From Pempheris klunzingeri (taxonomy: Eukaryota; Chordata; Actinopteri; Acropomatiformes; Pempheridae), in contig NC_092019.1 in NCBI RefSeq assembly GCF_042242105.1, positions 27,304,828 to 27,368,827 of the forward strand: a DNA stretch of 64,000 nt, written 5' to 3'. The position numbers were made by a program, and so were the translations under genes. This document shows positions 1 through 10,362 of the stretch, one piece after another. The stretch's first letter is position 1, and each line of letters begins with the position of its first letter. Under the pieces are notes generated by a model. It was not told the origin of the DNA, did not search any database, and saw only the letters and a program-made list of their open reading frames with translations.

Positions 1-1287
1 TAAAATGTTGTAAATAGATTCAGACTTCAACATAACAAGTTTGTTTCCTGCTCATCATACTAACTAGTATTCCTTCATTCACACATCACTTGTCAAAGAG
101 AGAAAGGCTGTCAAAAATCAAAATGAAAGAATAATTATTTTATGACAATGGGTAAATATGGCTTTACAGTAAGTGACAAATTATTTTGTGATCGCAGGAA
201 AAGACATTGTATGTCAACTGAACTGATCAGAAAATGAGTGAAGAGAAATAGCCCCACGCACAGATGCTTTGAGAATGGTTCCAAAGACAATAATCAGCTA
301 TTTATTCCACCACTTCTAGTCATATAGAAACTAGTCAACGCTATTAAGAATAGTTTGAATTAGTTCCACCCCAACCATGCTGCTTCCACACAGCAATGCC
401 ATTATTATTACCACCATACTAATGTAACACTGACAGGGTGCAATTCTGCATTATGGCTAATTTTACATTCAGTTCAGATCAGAATTTCTACTTGCTACTC
501 TAGTCAGTATTTTTATATTAACAATCGATCACATGACTACAGGTGAACGGGGTAATAATCCCTGATCTCTTTTTAGTGTCTTTTATTGCCTGTTTTGGTT
601 TAGTGTCACGGCTCTTGTCGACACACACAGTTAGAGACTAGCTGAGGAGTGTTCAAAGAAGCACATTCAACATATCAAGACTTTCTTTGCATGAGCCGGC
701 TCGACAAACCCTAAACCCAAAGTCAGAGATAGCAGGTATCACAAAGGTGGTTCTCAATTTTCTCTGAGGGGCATTTGATGTGTCATTTTACTTTTCTTTC
801 GCACAAATTGGCTGAATATCTTCTTAAATTAAAGAATTAAAAGACAGGAAAAAAAAATAGAAGCAATCAACAACATCCATGAAGAGGAATGTGTCGTTAT
901 AATGGAGAACTATCTAGAATATTAAAACCGTTGTAGATGGTATGAATGTGAAATGTGTGTCTGTTTGCTAACAGGTTTTGGAACATGGTTCCAAAAGTGG
1001 AGACCATTTTGAAGGTTTGACTAAAGACTGGATTGTGTGGAGTTGACTTCCATTAAGTGCAATGAACGTTAAATGTAAAACTTGGGTAGTATGTCCACTT
1101 TGAATGAGGAAAAGGACCAATTACTGTGAATATAAAGCATAACATAATGACATGATGACTTAAGAAGTTCACCTGTTTCCAAAGATCACTTGACCTTTTA
1201 TTCATTTAACCCCAAGTACTGGACTGCAGAGAGAAGGCAGACAGGGAGTAAAATTGGGGGTTGCGGTGGGTGGCAGTGAAGGGGCAC
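1..1287. other. Intergenic, nothing recognised
   Basis: AT-rich vertebrate-type sequence with no long open frame, no recognisable repeat family and no RNA gene that I can see. Confidence 0.5.
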
Positions 1288-1749
1288 CTATGCTATTTGG
1301 TTGCCCAACCCACCCAGGACGGACTGAGCTGACAGCAGGCGGTCAGCTGCCACAGTCAGATGGGAACACGTCTCAGACAGATAGACACACTCCTGACTCA
1401 ACAGGCAGCTAATAATAACATTTTCTGTCCAACAGTCACCTCTTTCCTGCCAGTGAGAGATGAATGCAGCCATTTCTCTGAGGGTAACGTCTTTGTACAT
1501 TTCATCAGTTGAAAAATCTTCAGAATGACTCAAATGTCTTTAAAGCATCATTATTTCAATGTATGTGTTTAAAAGCTTGGCAGTGGCATCAGTGTAGTAG
1601 CCAAAGGAAGTCTGTGTATGATTGAATAGTTTCTGTTTTCTGGGCGTGAATGTGGTTTCTGGTTGCTGACAGACAGAGAAGTTGAGGATAGGATGTGAGT
1701 CTTCGTCTTCCCTTCTGTTCTGTGTATTCATGGGTGTGCCAGCGCACAT
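1288..1749 (-). other. Unassigned open region broken by one stop
   Basis: Two minus-strand open segments (1749-1540 and 1533-1288) lie in the same frame and are separated only by a short stretch with a stop codon near 1540. Together they would encode about 150 residues of ordinary, non-repetitive composition. The last part contains ENVIISCLLSQECVYLSE and ends in GLGNQIA before a stop. I do not recognise the protein and see no clear splice sites. It could be a terminal exon of a gene, a pseudogene, or a chance open frame. Confidence 0.2.
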
Positions 1750-2765
1750 CTAACTTTATTTCCATGCATTGATTGGATTATTGTGAGGGCATCTGCTGGC
1801 AGACACAGCAACAGAGGAACTAACCCGTCTCCTCTGCTTAAGCCATGTTTACAACTGAATTTATCATGCTGATATCAGCGACAGTTAGAACACATGGACA
1901 CGCTTCTTATGGAGGACAGCGTTATTTTTCCTTTATCCAGGAGATGAAATAGCCAACTAAAAAAAAAACCACATTCTCACCAGACTCATACAGGGATCAG
2001 CATTCCTGTGGGAATGCTGCAGAACCCGTTCTCACCCCCAGCAAAAGGGTAGATTTTAAACATTCACCCTCCTCCCTACTGAGGACAGTGGGTCAAAGTG
2101 GGTGCCAAATTAAAGGATGTGTTCAAGGGACATGCTATTAATTTACCTGAAGAAATCAGAAGTTTTCTCTAAGATGTCTGAAGAACAATTGAATAACTTG
2201 AAAACCGTCCAAGTGGGCAGCAGCATTAATGATCTGTCATGCAAGAGAATGTGACAGGAAGTACAGGTGAAGTTCAGCAGTCCGAGTACGTTTTATTTAC
2301 AGCAATAAAGTCTCATGCAGATATTTATCATATTTTCATGACACCAAGAATATATTAACTGTGTGACTGAGCAAATGAGTATATGCTGATTTATTACCCT
2401 GTAGGATAAGATATCCAACTAAATGGACAGGGCGGCTGTGTTTGTCATGTCTGTGTACTTTAGGGCACTACCTTTTGATACTAATGAACAACCCACGCTA
2501 CAACCTGGAAATAGAGAAGATGCTCAAATGACCACAAAACATCTGAAATTGCTGTGCTTGTGTGCTCTCTCTCTCTCTCTCTCTCTCTGCCTCCTTTCCT
2601 GTGTCGCTCTGCTTTCCATTACCTGCTCCCTGCCTCTCATATTCTCTTGTCTCTCTGCCTTGAACATTCATTTCTCTCCATTTCTATCTCCATCCTCAAC
2701 TCTTCTCTCTCTGCCTCTGTATTCACTGCCTGTTCCTTCCTCTTTCACTCCTCAATTGTGTCCAT
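1750..2765. other. Intergenic with CT-rich stretch
   Basis: No gene recognised. A (CT)n microsatellite at about 2564-2588 starts a pyrimidine-rich stretch reaching about 2760. That stretch creates spurious long open frames rich in Ser and Leu. Confidence 0.5.
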
Positions 2766-3078
2766 CCATCCATCCATTATCTCCACCACTTTACCCATCA
2801 GGGTCGCGGGGGAGCTGGAGCCAATCTTTGGGCGAGAGGCGGGGTCACCCTGGACTGGTCGCCAGCCAATCACAGGGCCAACACACAGAGACAGACAAGC
2901 TCGCACTTAATCTGTGATTCTAAATTGCCCGTAGGTGTAACCTGCGTGTCTTTGGACTGTGGGAGGAAGCCGGAGAACCCGAAGAAAACCCATTCAAGCA
3001 CAGGGAGAACATGAGAACTCCACACAGAAAGATCCCCAGGTTCCAACCTGTGAGGCAACAGTGCTAACCACAGCAAAG
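2766..3078 (-). repeat. Interspersed repeat with tRNA-like head (family R1)
   Basis: This is the reverse complement of the repeat at 60013-60352 and 45178-45470. Read on the minus strand, it begins with GTTAGCACTGTTGCCTCAC, continues through a segment on TGTGTGGAGTTCTCATGTTC, and ends with a GATGGATGGATGGA tail (seen here as ATCCATCCATCCAT at 2763-2777). It is a dispersed fish repeat. The head resembles a Pol III promoter region and the tail resembles a LINE 3' end, so a SINE is the likeliest class. Confidence 0.7.
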
Positions 3079-3508
3079 TGAATTAAAGATGATTTAGTAA
3101 AATTATATACAACTTCTTTATTTCATCTTTGTGTTTGAGTTTGCATCATTTTGGATTTGAATTATAAAAATGTGTCTCAAACAGTACATAATCATAAGCA
3201 GCATTTCTGTTATACAATAATGCTTAGTTATTACAATATGATTATGCTAGGTGCAACGGCTGGGAAACCACAAGCAGGTGGACTCAATAGCACGACTCGA
3301 AGGTAAAAGTCTTTACTAGCAGGGGTGGAGACACAATCAGTGGTGGCTGGAAAACACACAATGGGAGGAAGTGAATCTCCCAGAAACGAGGGGAACGGGT
3401 AAGAAACCCAAATAAAACAGGAAATAAAGAAGCAAGAAGGATAAACAGCAACATCCAAGGACGGGTCATGACAGTAGGTCTTTGTGCTATAGCTAAATTG
3501 AGCCTGTA
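3079..3508. other. Intergenic, unassigned moderately repetitive DNA
   Basis: No gene seen. The piece at about 3250-3470 has the base composition of fish dispersed repeats, but I cannot name it. Confidence 0.3.
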
Positions 3509-5087
3509 CAGTGGGGCAAAAAAGTATTTAGTCAGCCACCAATTGTGCAAGTTCTCCCACTTAAAAAGATGAGAGAGGCCTGTAATTTTCATCATAAGTA
3601 TACCTCAACTATGTGAGACAAAATGAGAAAATCAAATTTTAAGAATTTAAAGAATTTATTTGCAAATTATGGTGGAAAATAAGTATTTGGTCAATAGCAA
3701 AAGTTCATCTCAATACTTTGTTATATACCCTTTGTTGGCAATGACAGAGGTCAAACGCTTTCTGTAAGTCTTCACAAGGTTTTCACACACTGTTGCTGGT
3801 ATTTTGGCCCATTCCTCCATGCAGATCTCCTCTAGAGCAGTGATGTTTTGGGGCGGTCGCTGGGCAACACGGACTTTCAACTCCCTCCAAAGATTTTCTA
3901 TGGGGTTGAGATCTGGAGACTGGCTAGGCCACTCCAGGACCTTGAAATGCTTCTTACGAAGCCACTCCTTCGTTGCCCGGGCGGTGTGTTTGGGATCACT
4001 GTCATGCTGAAAGACCCAGCCACGTTTCATCTTCAATGCCCTTGCTGATGGAAGGAGGTTTTCACTCAAAATCTCACGATACATGGCCCCATTCATTCTT
4101 TCCTTTACACAGATCAGTCGTCCTGGTCCCTTTGCAGAAAAACAGCCCCAAAGCATGTTTCCACCCCCATGCTTCACAGTAGGTATGGTGTTCTTTGGAT
4201 GCAACTCAGCATTCTTTCTCTTCCAAACACGACAAGTTGAGTTTTTACCAAAAAGTTCTATTTTGGTTTCATCTGACCATATGACATTCTCCCAATCATC
4301 TTCTGGATCATCCAAATGCTCTCTAGCAAACTTCAGATGGGCCTGGACATGTACTGGCTTAAGCAGGGGGACACGTCTGGCACTGCAGGATTTGAGTCCC
4401 TGGCGGCGTAGTGTGTTACTGATGGTAGCCTTTGTTACTTTGGTCCCAGCTCTCAGCAGGTCATTCACTAGGTCCCCCCATGTGGTTCTGGGATTTTTGC
4501 TCACCGTTCTTGTGATCATTTTGACCCCACAGGGTGAGATCTTGCGTGGAGCCCCAGATCAAGGGAGATTATCAGTGGTCTTGTATGTCTTCCATTTTCT
4601 AAGAATTGCTCCCACAGTTGATTTCTTCACACCAAGCTGCTTACCTATTGCAGATTCAGTCTTCCCAGCCTGGTACAATTTGGTTTCTGGTGTCCTTTGA
4701 CAGCTCTTTGGTCTTGGCCATAGTGGAGTTTGGAGTGTGACTGTTTGAGGTTGTGGACAGGTGTCTTTTATACTGATAACGAGTTCAAACAAGTGCCATT
4801 AATACAGGTAACGAGTGAAGGACAGAGGAGCCTCTTAAAGAAGAAGTTACAGGTCTGTGAGAGCCAGAAATCTTGCTTGTTTGTAGGTGACCAAATACTT
4901 ATTTTACCAAGGAATTTACCAATTAATTCATTAAAAATCCTACAATGTGATTTCCTGGATTCTTTCCCCCCATTCTGTCTCTCATAGTTGAAGTGTATCT
5001 ATGATGAAAATTACAGGCCTCTCTCATCTTTTTAAGTGGGAGAACTTGCACAATTGGTGGCTGACTAAATACTTTTTTGCCCCACTG
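3509..5087 (-). mobile_element. Tc1-like DNA transposon, full length but inactive
   Basis: A 1,579-bp element bounded by TA on both sides (3507-3508 and 5088-5089), as expected for Tc1/mariner insertion. The ends are long inverted repeats starting CAGTGGGGCAAAAAAGTATT. They match for about 110-120 bp at 3509-3625 and 4970-5087, with only a few differences. The transposase runs on the minus strand inside. Both ends are intact, so the element could in principle have been mobilised in trans. Confidence 0.95.
3710..4720 (-). pseudogene. Tc1-like transposase, frameshifted
   Basis: The coding sequence starts with an ATG near 4720 (MAKTKELSKDTRN). The frame is lost within about 20 codons, and the helix-turn-helix part resumes at about 4680-4559 (QAGKTESAIGKQLGVKKST). 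Another frame change falls between about 4559 and 4519. After it a 269-codon open segment (4519-3710) carries the second DNA-binding helix region and the DDE catalytic domain. The acidic residues sit in [22 protein letters not shown] and DLNPIENLW. At least two frameshifts mean no full protein is made, although the catalytic part is open. The final residues are ANKGYITKY. Confidence 0.9.
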
Positions 5088-5089
5088 TA

Positions 5090-5576
5090 TGTTCCACTGT
5101 GATTACCCAGGAGCATATTTCTGTGCTAATGTTGCTAAGGGTGAGATGGCAACAGACCTCAATAATGATATATACCACTATACCACTATACCAGCCAGCG
5201 GGAATAGTGGAAATGACGGACAATGCAATTGTAGCAAAACACTACAATTGTTATATTACGGGATGTAGTTTTGAGACTTTTATGCAAGTTTATAGTTTTC
5301 AAATTTCAAATCTATGGTCGATTTGACAACATGCACCCTACTTGAACATTTTTATAAAAAAATCTTTTAAATGTTGGTTTGGCTTTTAAAGCGGAAACAA
5401 ACGAGGCAGCATTGTGTTTAATATATTTCGTTTTATTGTAAATGTGTATTTTAATGGTAATAACCATAGTTATAGTAGAGTAGATACGTATTGATAGCTG
5501 AGATGATGACGTCACCAAGTCCGCTGCCATTCCAAATGCGGAGTGACCGTCCTGCGTGCTCTGGAGTCTGTACTTC
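5090..5576. other. Intergenic, nothing recognised
   Basis: AT-rich sequence between the Tc1 element and a SINE fragment. A short triplication of CTATACCA occurs near 5170-5192. No gene seen. Confidence 0.4.
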
Positions 5577-5693
5577 CTAATCTAAGCTGGAGGAGACTGT
5601 TCTTTCACACACATTCACTCACTGAAGCTGCTTCAGGAGCAAGTTGGGGTTCAGTGTCTTACCCAAGGACACTTGGACACGCTGACTCATAAC
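5577..5693 (-). repeat. SINE fragment (family R2)
   Basis: Matches part of the longer tRNA-derived repeats at 53229-53521 and 63566-63838, including CAAGTTGGGGTTCAGTGTCT and CCAAGGACACTT. Both the tRNA-like head and the tail are missing. Confidence 0.7.
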
Positions 5694-6037
5694 CAGATAG
5701 AAGTAAATTTTATCCAGACTTGCTAAAATGTTTAAAAATGTTTAAAAATATACAACTAGCTGATTGCTGTGAAGCTTAGCTCAAGTTCAACCAGGTAGAC
5801 TAGTGTCATGATCACTCCTTATGTTCACTCTCTCACTCACCCTCTTCCCACTCCTCAGCTGATTGAACCAAATACTTGATCTAACCCACATGAGCCAATT
5901 GTCAATTAGATGTCTACGTTTAAATCTGTCCCTCTCTTTATGAACTGTCAGCTGTTATTTTAGGCATTTGATTTGGCATCTTATCCTACTTCATCTCTTT
6001 CTAATACAGCCTCATCTAAAACCTAAACCCTGCAGCT

Positions 6038-6200
6038 AAAGATAAGATAAACCTTTATTCCCACATTGGGGAAATTAGCAAATTTGCTGCAGCAAAGAAC
6101 AAGAGTGCAAAGATAAGTTAAACAACAGGTGTTGTCAAGTAGAATATAATATACAGTAGAATAAAAAAGCTATGCAGTATATACAAATATAACAAAGAGA
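6038..6200 (-). repeat. LINE-type 3' tail fragment
   Basis: Contains GATAAACCTTTATTCCCACA and TGGGGAAATT. These are the reverse complement of the conserved 3' end at about 22798-22842 (AATTTCCCCATTGTGGGATA, then AATAAAGG). It is interpreted as the tail of a non-LTR element or a SINE that borrows that tail. Confidence 0.55.
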
Positions 6201-6220
6201 AAGCCTTTCCGAATTTTGCT

Positions 6221-6960
6221 TACGGTTGTGGGTCTGGGAATTATACCAAGGAACTAATCATCTTCTCTTTTAGAGGGGTGATGGAGTTGAGTGCCATTTG
6301 CAGGGAGCCTGCAGCGCCATTGACCAGGTAATTGATTTGGGAGGGGCTAAGATTAGCATAGCGGTCTTCTAATGTATTGAGACGTGGCATTAGCTTAATT
6401 AGTGAAGGAATCACTTCCTTAAACTTGGCAGCAGCACTATCAGACAGGCATCTAGAGAGGACATTTTTGTCATATGGCGCACAGTCCAGTAATAAGAAAT
6501 CAGACATTATCAGGTAATGGTCCGAAAGAATAGAGTTTTGTGGAAAGACTGTTAACTGTTCAATTTCAATGCCATATGCCAGAACAAGGTCAAAGTTGTG
6601 GTTAAAGCAGTGAGTGGGTTCATTTACTCTCTGAGAGAAGCCAATTGAATCCAATAATGAGATGAAAGCAGTGCTCAGACCATCGTTATCATCGTCCACA
6701 TAAATATCAAAGTCACCTACTATAATTACTTTATCTGCGCTAAGGGCTAAATTTGATAGAAACTCTGATAACTCAGTTTATGGGCCAGAAGGGCAGTACA
6801 CTGTAAATAATAAGACTGGCTTTAGTGTTTTCCAGGTTAGATATGAGAGACTAAGAACAAGGTTTCAAATGAATTATAGTTAAGTTTATATGGGCTTGAT
6901 TAATAAGCTAGAATTGAAAATGGCCCATCACAGGATTAAATGACTACAGGTCCGTCACCC
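6221..6960 (-). mobile_element. L2/CR1-type LINE, inverted 5' segment (endonuclease region)
   Basis: The minus-strand open frame at 6699-6241 encodes the end of an APE-type endonuclease and the linker after it. It contains GFSQRVNEPTHCFNHNFDLV, the SDHYLI motif typical of these endonucleases (Asp-His), and a linker ending TPLKEKMISSL. The upstream part, to about 6960, is degenerate. The rest of the same element continues from about 7030 in the opposite orientation, so this segment is inverted relative to the reverse-transcriptase part. Confidence 0.8.
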
Positions 6961-7721
6961 TGACGTCCATAGTCATTCGAGAGACTGGTGTCGAAACACC
7001 TGAAAGACATAACAGCCCCCCTGTAATGCCAGAGCCGCCTACTACTCCTCATTAATAGAAAAATATAAAAACAGCCCTTGATTTCTGTTCAGCACAATAG
7101 CCAGGCTGACAAAGAGCCAGAACTCCACTGATCCTTGTGATCCTTTAGAGCTCAGTAGCAACGACTTCATGAGCTTCTTTAATGATAAAATTCTAACTAT
7201 TAGAGACTAAATTCATCACCTCCTGCCACCAACAGGCTCTGATTCAACCTCTAACTCAGGAATCATGGAAATAGCTGTTGGGCGTAATGTGCATTTGGAC
7301 TGTTTTTCTCCAATTGATCTTCCTGAATTGGCTTCAATAATCTCCTCATCCAAACTGTCAACTTGTCTCCTAGACCCCATTCCTACTGGGCTACTTAAGT
7401 CCTGCCCTTAATTAACACATCCTTACGATGACAAATCAGTCTTTACTAACAGGATATGTACCACAGTCCTTGAAAGTAGCAGTAATTAAACCTCTCCTGA
7501 AAAAGCTTACTCTTGATTCAGGTGTATTAGCCAATTATAGACCTATATCCAACCTTCCCTTTCTCTCCAAGATCCTGGAGAAAGCAGCAGCCAACCAGCT
7601 GTGTAATTTTCTAAATTCTAAATTCTAGGATTTTCAGTCAGGTTTTAGAGCGAACCATAGCACAGAGACAGCACTGGTGAAGGTTACAAACCACCTCCTT
7701 ATGGCATCAGACAGAGGACTT

Positions 7722-7750
7722 GTACTGTACTGTACTGTACTGTACTGTTA
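7722..7750. repeat. TACTG short tandem repeat
   Basis: Five to six copies of a TACTG unit, sitting exactly at the boundary between the RT piece and the small inverted block of the LINE. Confidence 0.8.
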
Positions 7751-8266
7751 ATAAGTAGGCCTGCAGTCTGGGAGCGCAGTGCTCTAGTGGGGTAGTACGG
7801 TACTATGAGTTCTTTAAGATATGATGGAGCCTGACCATTAAGAACCTTGTAGGTAAGGAGAAGGATTTTAAACTCTATTCTAGATTTTACTGGAAGCCAG
7901 AATGCAGGCCTACTGGTGGTTCCTAAAATCCTCTAAAGTAGTGCAGGAGTCAGAGCTTTCAGCTATCAGGCTCCTCTCCTGTGGAACCTCTTTCCAGTTT
8001 GGGTTCGGGGGGCAGACACCCTCTCTACATTTAAGAGTAGACTAAAAACCTTCCTTTTTGATAAAGCTTATAGTTTAGGGCTGGCTCAGGCCTTTGAGCA
8101 GCCCCTAGTTGTGCTGCTATAGGCTTAGACTGCCGGGGGACTCCCATGATGCACTGGGCTCCTCTCTCCTCCTCTTCCTCTCCATCATTATGCTTCATGT
8201 CTCTTTAATGTCTGTTACTAACTTGATATCTTCCCTGGAGCCTTTCTGTGCTTTTCTCATCTCTCT

Positions 8267-8395
8267 GGTTCCTGTGGATCCTGGTCCTGGTTCTCCTGCT
8301 GTGGTTCTCTGGTTCCTGTGGATCCTGGTCCTGGTTCTCCTGCTGTGGCTCTCAGGTTCCTGTGGATCCTGGTCCTGGTTCTCCTGCTTCATGAA
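8267..8395. repeat. 44-bp minisatellite in LINE 3' region
   Basis: Nearly three tandem copies of a 44-bp unit beginning GGTTCCTGTGGATCCTGGTC. The homologous place in the LINE copy at 54935-54980 has about one unit, so the array expanded in this copy. It also holds repeated BamHI-type GGATCC sites. Confidence 0.85.
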
Positions 8396-8516
8396 TCACT
8401 GCTGCAGATCGTCAACCACTCATCATGTATTTCAATATTACCATATTGCTAATTTATTAGTCACATTCCTATTGTCAGTGCGATAGCTGCTGTTAGTATG
8501 TTGTTTGTTGTTTGTT

Positions 8517-8517
8517 T

Positions 8518-8545
<28 letters not shown>
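8517..8545. repeat. (CT)n microsatellite
   Basis: Run of CT dinucleotides inside the LINE 3' untranslated region. The homologous region near 55125-55155 is also CT-rich. Confidence 0.9.
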
Positions 8546-8552
<7 letters not shown>

Positions 8553-8813
8553 GTCCAACCTCCACCCAACACGGACCCCGATAGAAAGCCACCCACATTG
8601 AGCCTGGTTCTGTTCCAGGTTTCTTCCTGTTAAAGGGGAGTTCTTCCTGCCACTGTTTCCTAATATAATATCTGATGCTGCTCATGTGGGGATTCTTGAA
8701 GCCTTAATTATCAATTCCTGAATTGTTGGGTCTCTCTCTTAATTAAAGAGTTTGGTCTAGACCTGCTCTTTATGTAAAGCGTCTTCTGTTAACGCTGTTG
8801 TGAATTGGCACTA

Positions 8814-8866
<53 letters not shown>

Positions 8867-9788
8867 CCAGTTCTACATTGCAGACATCCAATCTGTTTTC
8901 TATACTTCCATCACTGTCTGGTTTTGGACAGCAGGACAGGAACACAACTGTCAGGACTACAAAGAAAATCATCATTGCAAACCTGTCCTTCATCCAGGAC
9001 TTATACAGGGAATGGACCTGCCAGTTTCCTGACTTGGGCCGTTTTTGTCTGATTATGTGTAAGTACCCAAGAGCAGTGGAAAACCTGAAGTCATATTCCT
9101 TGAATGTGTTCACATCCTTGGCCAATGAAGCTGATTTTAATTCTGATAAGTAGTATGCAGTATGTCGGTGTTCCATTCCGAACCCAGCCTTAGTTTTTCC
9201 AGAGTCTGTAGGTTTTCACAGCTGTGTTTGAACTGCACCCCTGGACACAGCTTTTAGCTACCATCGATCAATGTGTGGCTTATGACCCCTGACATCGTCA
9301 GATCAATAGAAGCAGAGCTCAGTCCATTATTCTCTTTCTTTATCATGGATCTCTGAACCTTCTTCTCCTGGACCCGGAAAGAGCAATGTAATTTGATACC
9401 TACTATAGGAAAAGATATATTTTTTTGAAAGAGGAGCTCCATTTAAACCCAAGTAAACAATTCATTATCTATTTTTGGAAACATAATTTTTTATTCATGT
9501 TCTATTCTTGACTGCTGAAACCTACCAATAAATTGAAGTGCAGTAAATTACACAAGTTTTTCAAGGACACTGATGGACCTATAGGATAAACTGTTACCTT
9601 TGTTGTGATGCGATAATATGACATTACATATCTTGTATAGCATTGAAAGAATTGATGGATTCAGGCCCTGGCTGAGTTGCCAACATGTTTCTTTTCTAAG
9701 GAAAGAATAAAATGAAATAATAAAGAATGAAATAATAAAATTAAATGTATTTACTTTCTGTTTAAATCTAATTTCGTTATGTTTATGT
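8867..9788. other. Intergenic, nothing recognised
   Basis: Short open frames on both strands here show no family resemblance. AAATGAAATAATAAA-type low-complexity sequence occurs near 9700-9745. Confidence 0.4.
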
Positions 9789-9902
9789 AAATGGTCTGTA
9801 TTTGTATAGCGCCTTTATAGTCATTTCGACTACTCAAAGCGCTTTTACACATCCTTTTATCACATCCTCATTGACCCATTCACACATCATTCATTCAGGA
9901 GG
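9789..9902 (-). repeat. SINE fragment, tail part (family R2)
   Basis: Matches the tail half of the tRNA-derived SINE: AAATGGTCTGTATTTGTATA, then the AGCGCTTTTACA region and ATTCACACATCATTCAT. Compare 63566-63670. Confidence 0.75.
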
Positions 9903-10362
9903 AATGAATTTCTTTTGGACAGTAAATGCACAGCAGCAAAAAAGTTTATATGGATGGTAATAAAAAGAATTTCCATTTAATACAGACAAACCAAATACAA
10001 ACATATACTAATAGTTTGTTTATCCAAAACTTTTTACAACCAAACATTCATTCTACACGTGTAAAACATGCAAAGATGAGTCAGTGCACAGTGAAATTAG
10101 ATAAGTCACCAGAAAACACACTAAATGTTTGATATGCTGAGAAACAGAAGCTCTACAAGGAATCCTACCCTTCTTGTCTCATTCATTTTAATCAGTCAGT
10201 AAAATCGGATTAGGCCACAATCAATAAATGCCTTGACTTTCAAATGACATTCTTTGCTCTGTCTTCATGCTGTGCCTTCATACAGGAACACCCCAATCAT
10301 CTTCCATGAAAGACTGGAGAGATGCAACAGGAGAGGTGTGCAACAAGAAACAACTTTGATAT
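9903..10362. other. Sequence downstream of nestin (probable 3' untranslated region)
   Basis: Lies 3' of the nestin stop codon on the minus strand. No AATAAA is seen on the minus strand here, so the poly(A) site is not placed. Confidence 0.4.

Larger units (their letters stand above)
7030..8866 (+). mobile_element. L2/CR1-type LINE, reverse transcriptase part and 3' end
   Basis: Plus-strand coding remnants start with AYYSSLIE and STIARLT around 7035-7110. They continue through an RT amino-terminal piece at 7428-7628 (YVPQSLKVAVIKPLLKK, ANYRPISNLPFLSKILEKA). Most of the RT palm is deleted after about 7720. The RT carboxy-terminal end and 3' untranslated region follow from about 7898, with AATAAAG and an (ATTG)n tail at 8825-8866. 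About 130 bp at 7765-7897 is inverted relative to both flanks. Frameshifts and stops make it dead. Confidence 0.85.

Noticed and set aside
2423-2917. Two overlapping plus-strand open frames of 118 and 164 codons
   Set aside because: They come from a CT-rich low-complexity stretch and the antisense of an R1 repeat. Composition is Ser/Leu/Pro only.
4083-4700. Plus-strand open frame of 205 codons
   Set aside because: Antisense of the Tc1 transposase.
8811-9176. 121-codon minus-strand open frame ending in repeated QSIN units
   Set aside because: The QSIN repeat is the (ATTG)n tail of a LINE read in reverse. The rest has no family resemblance.
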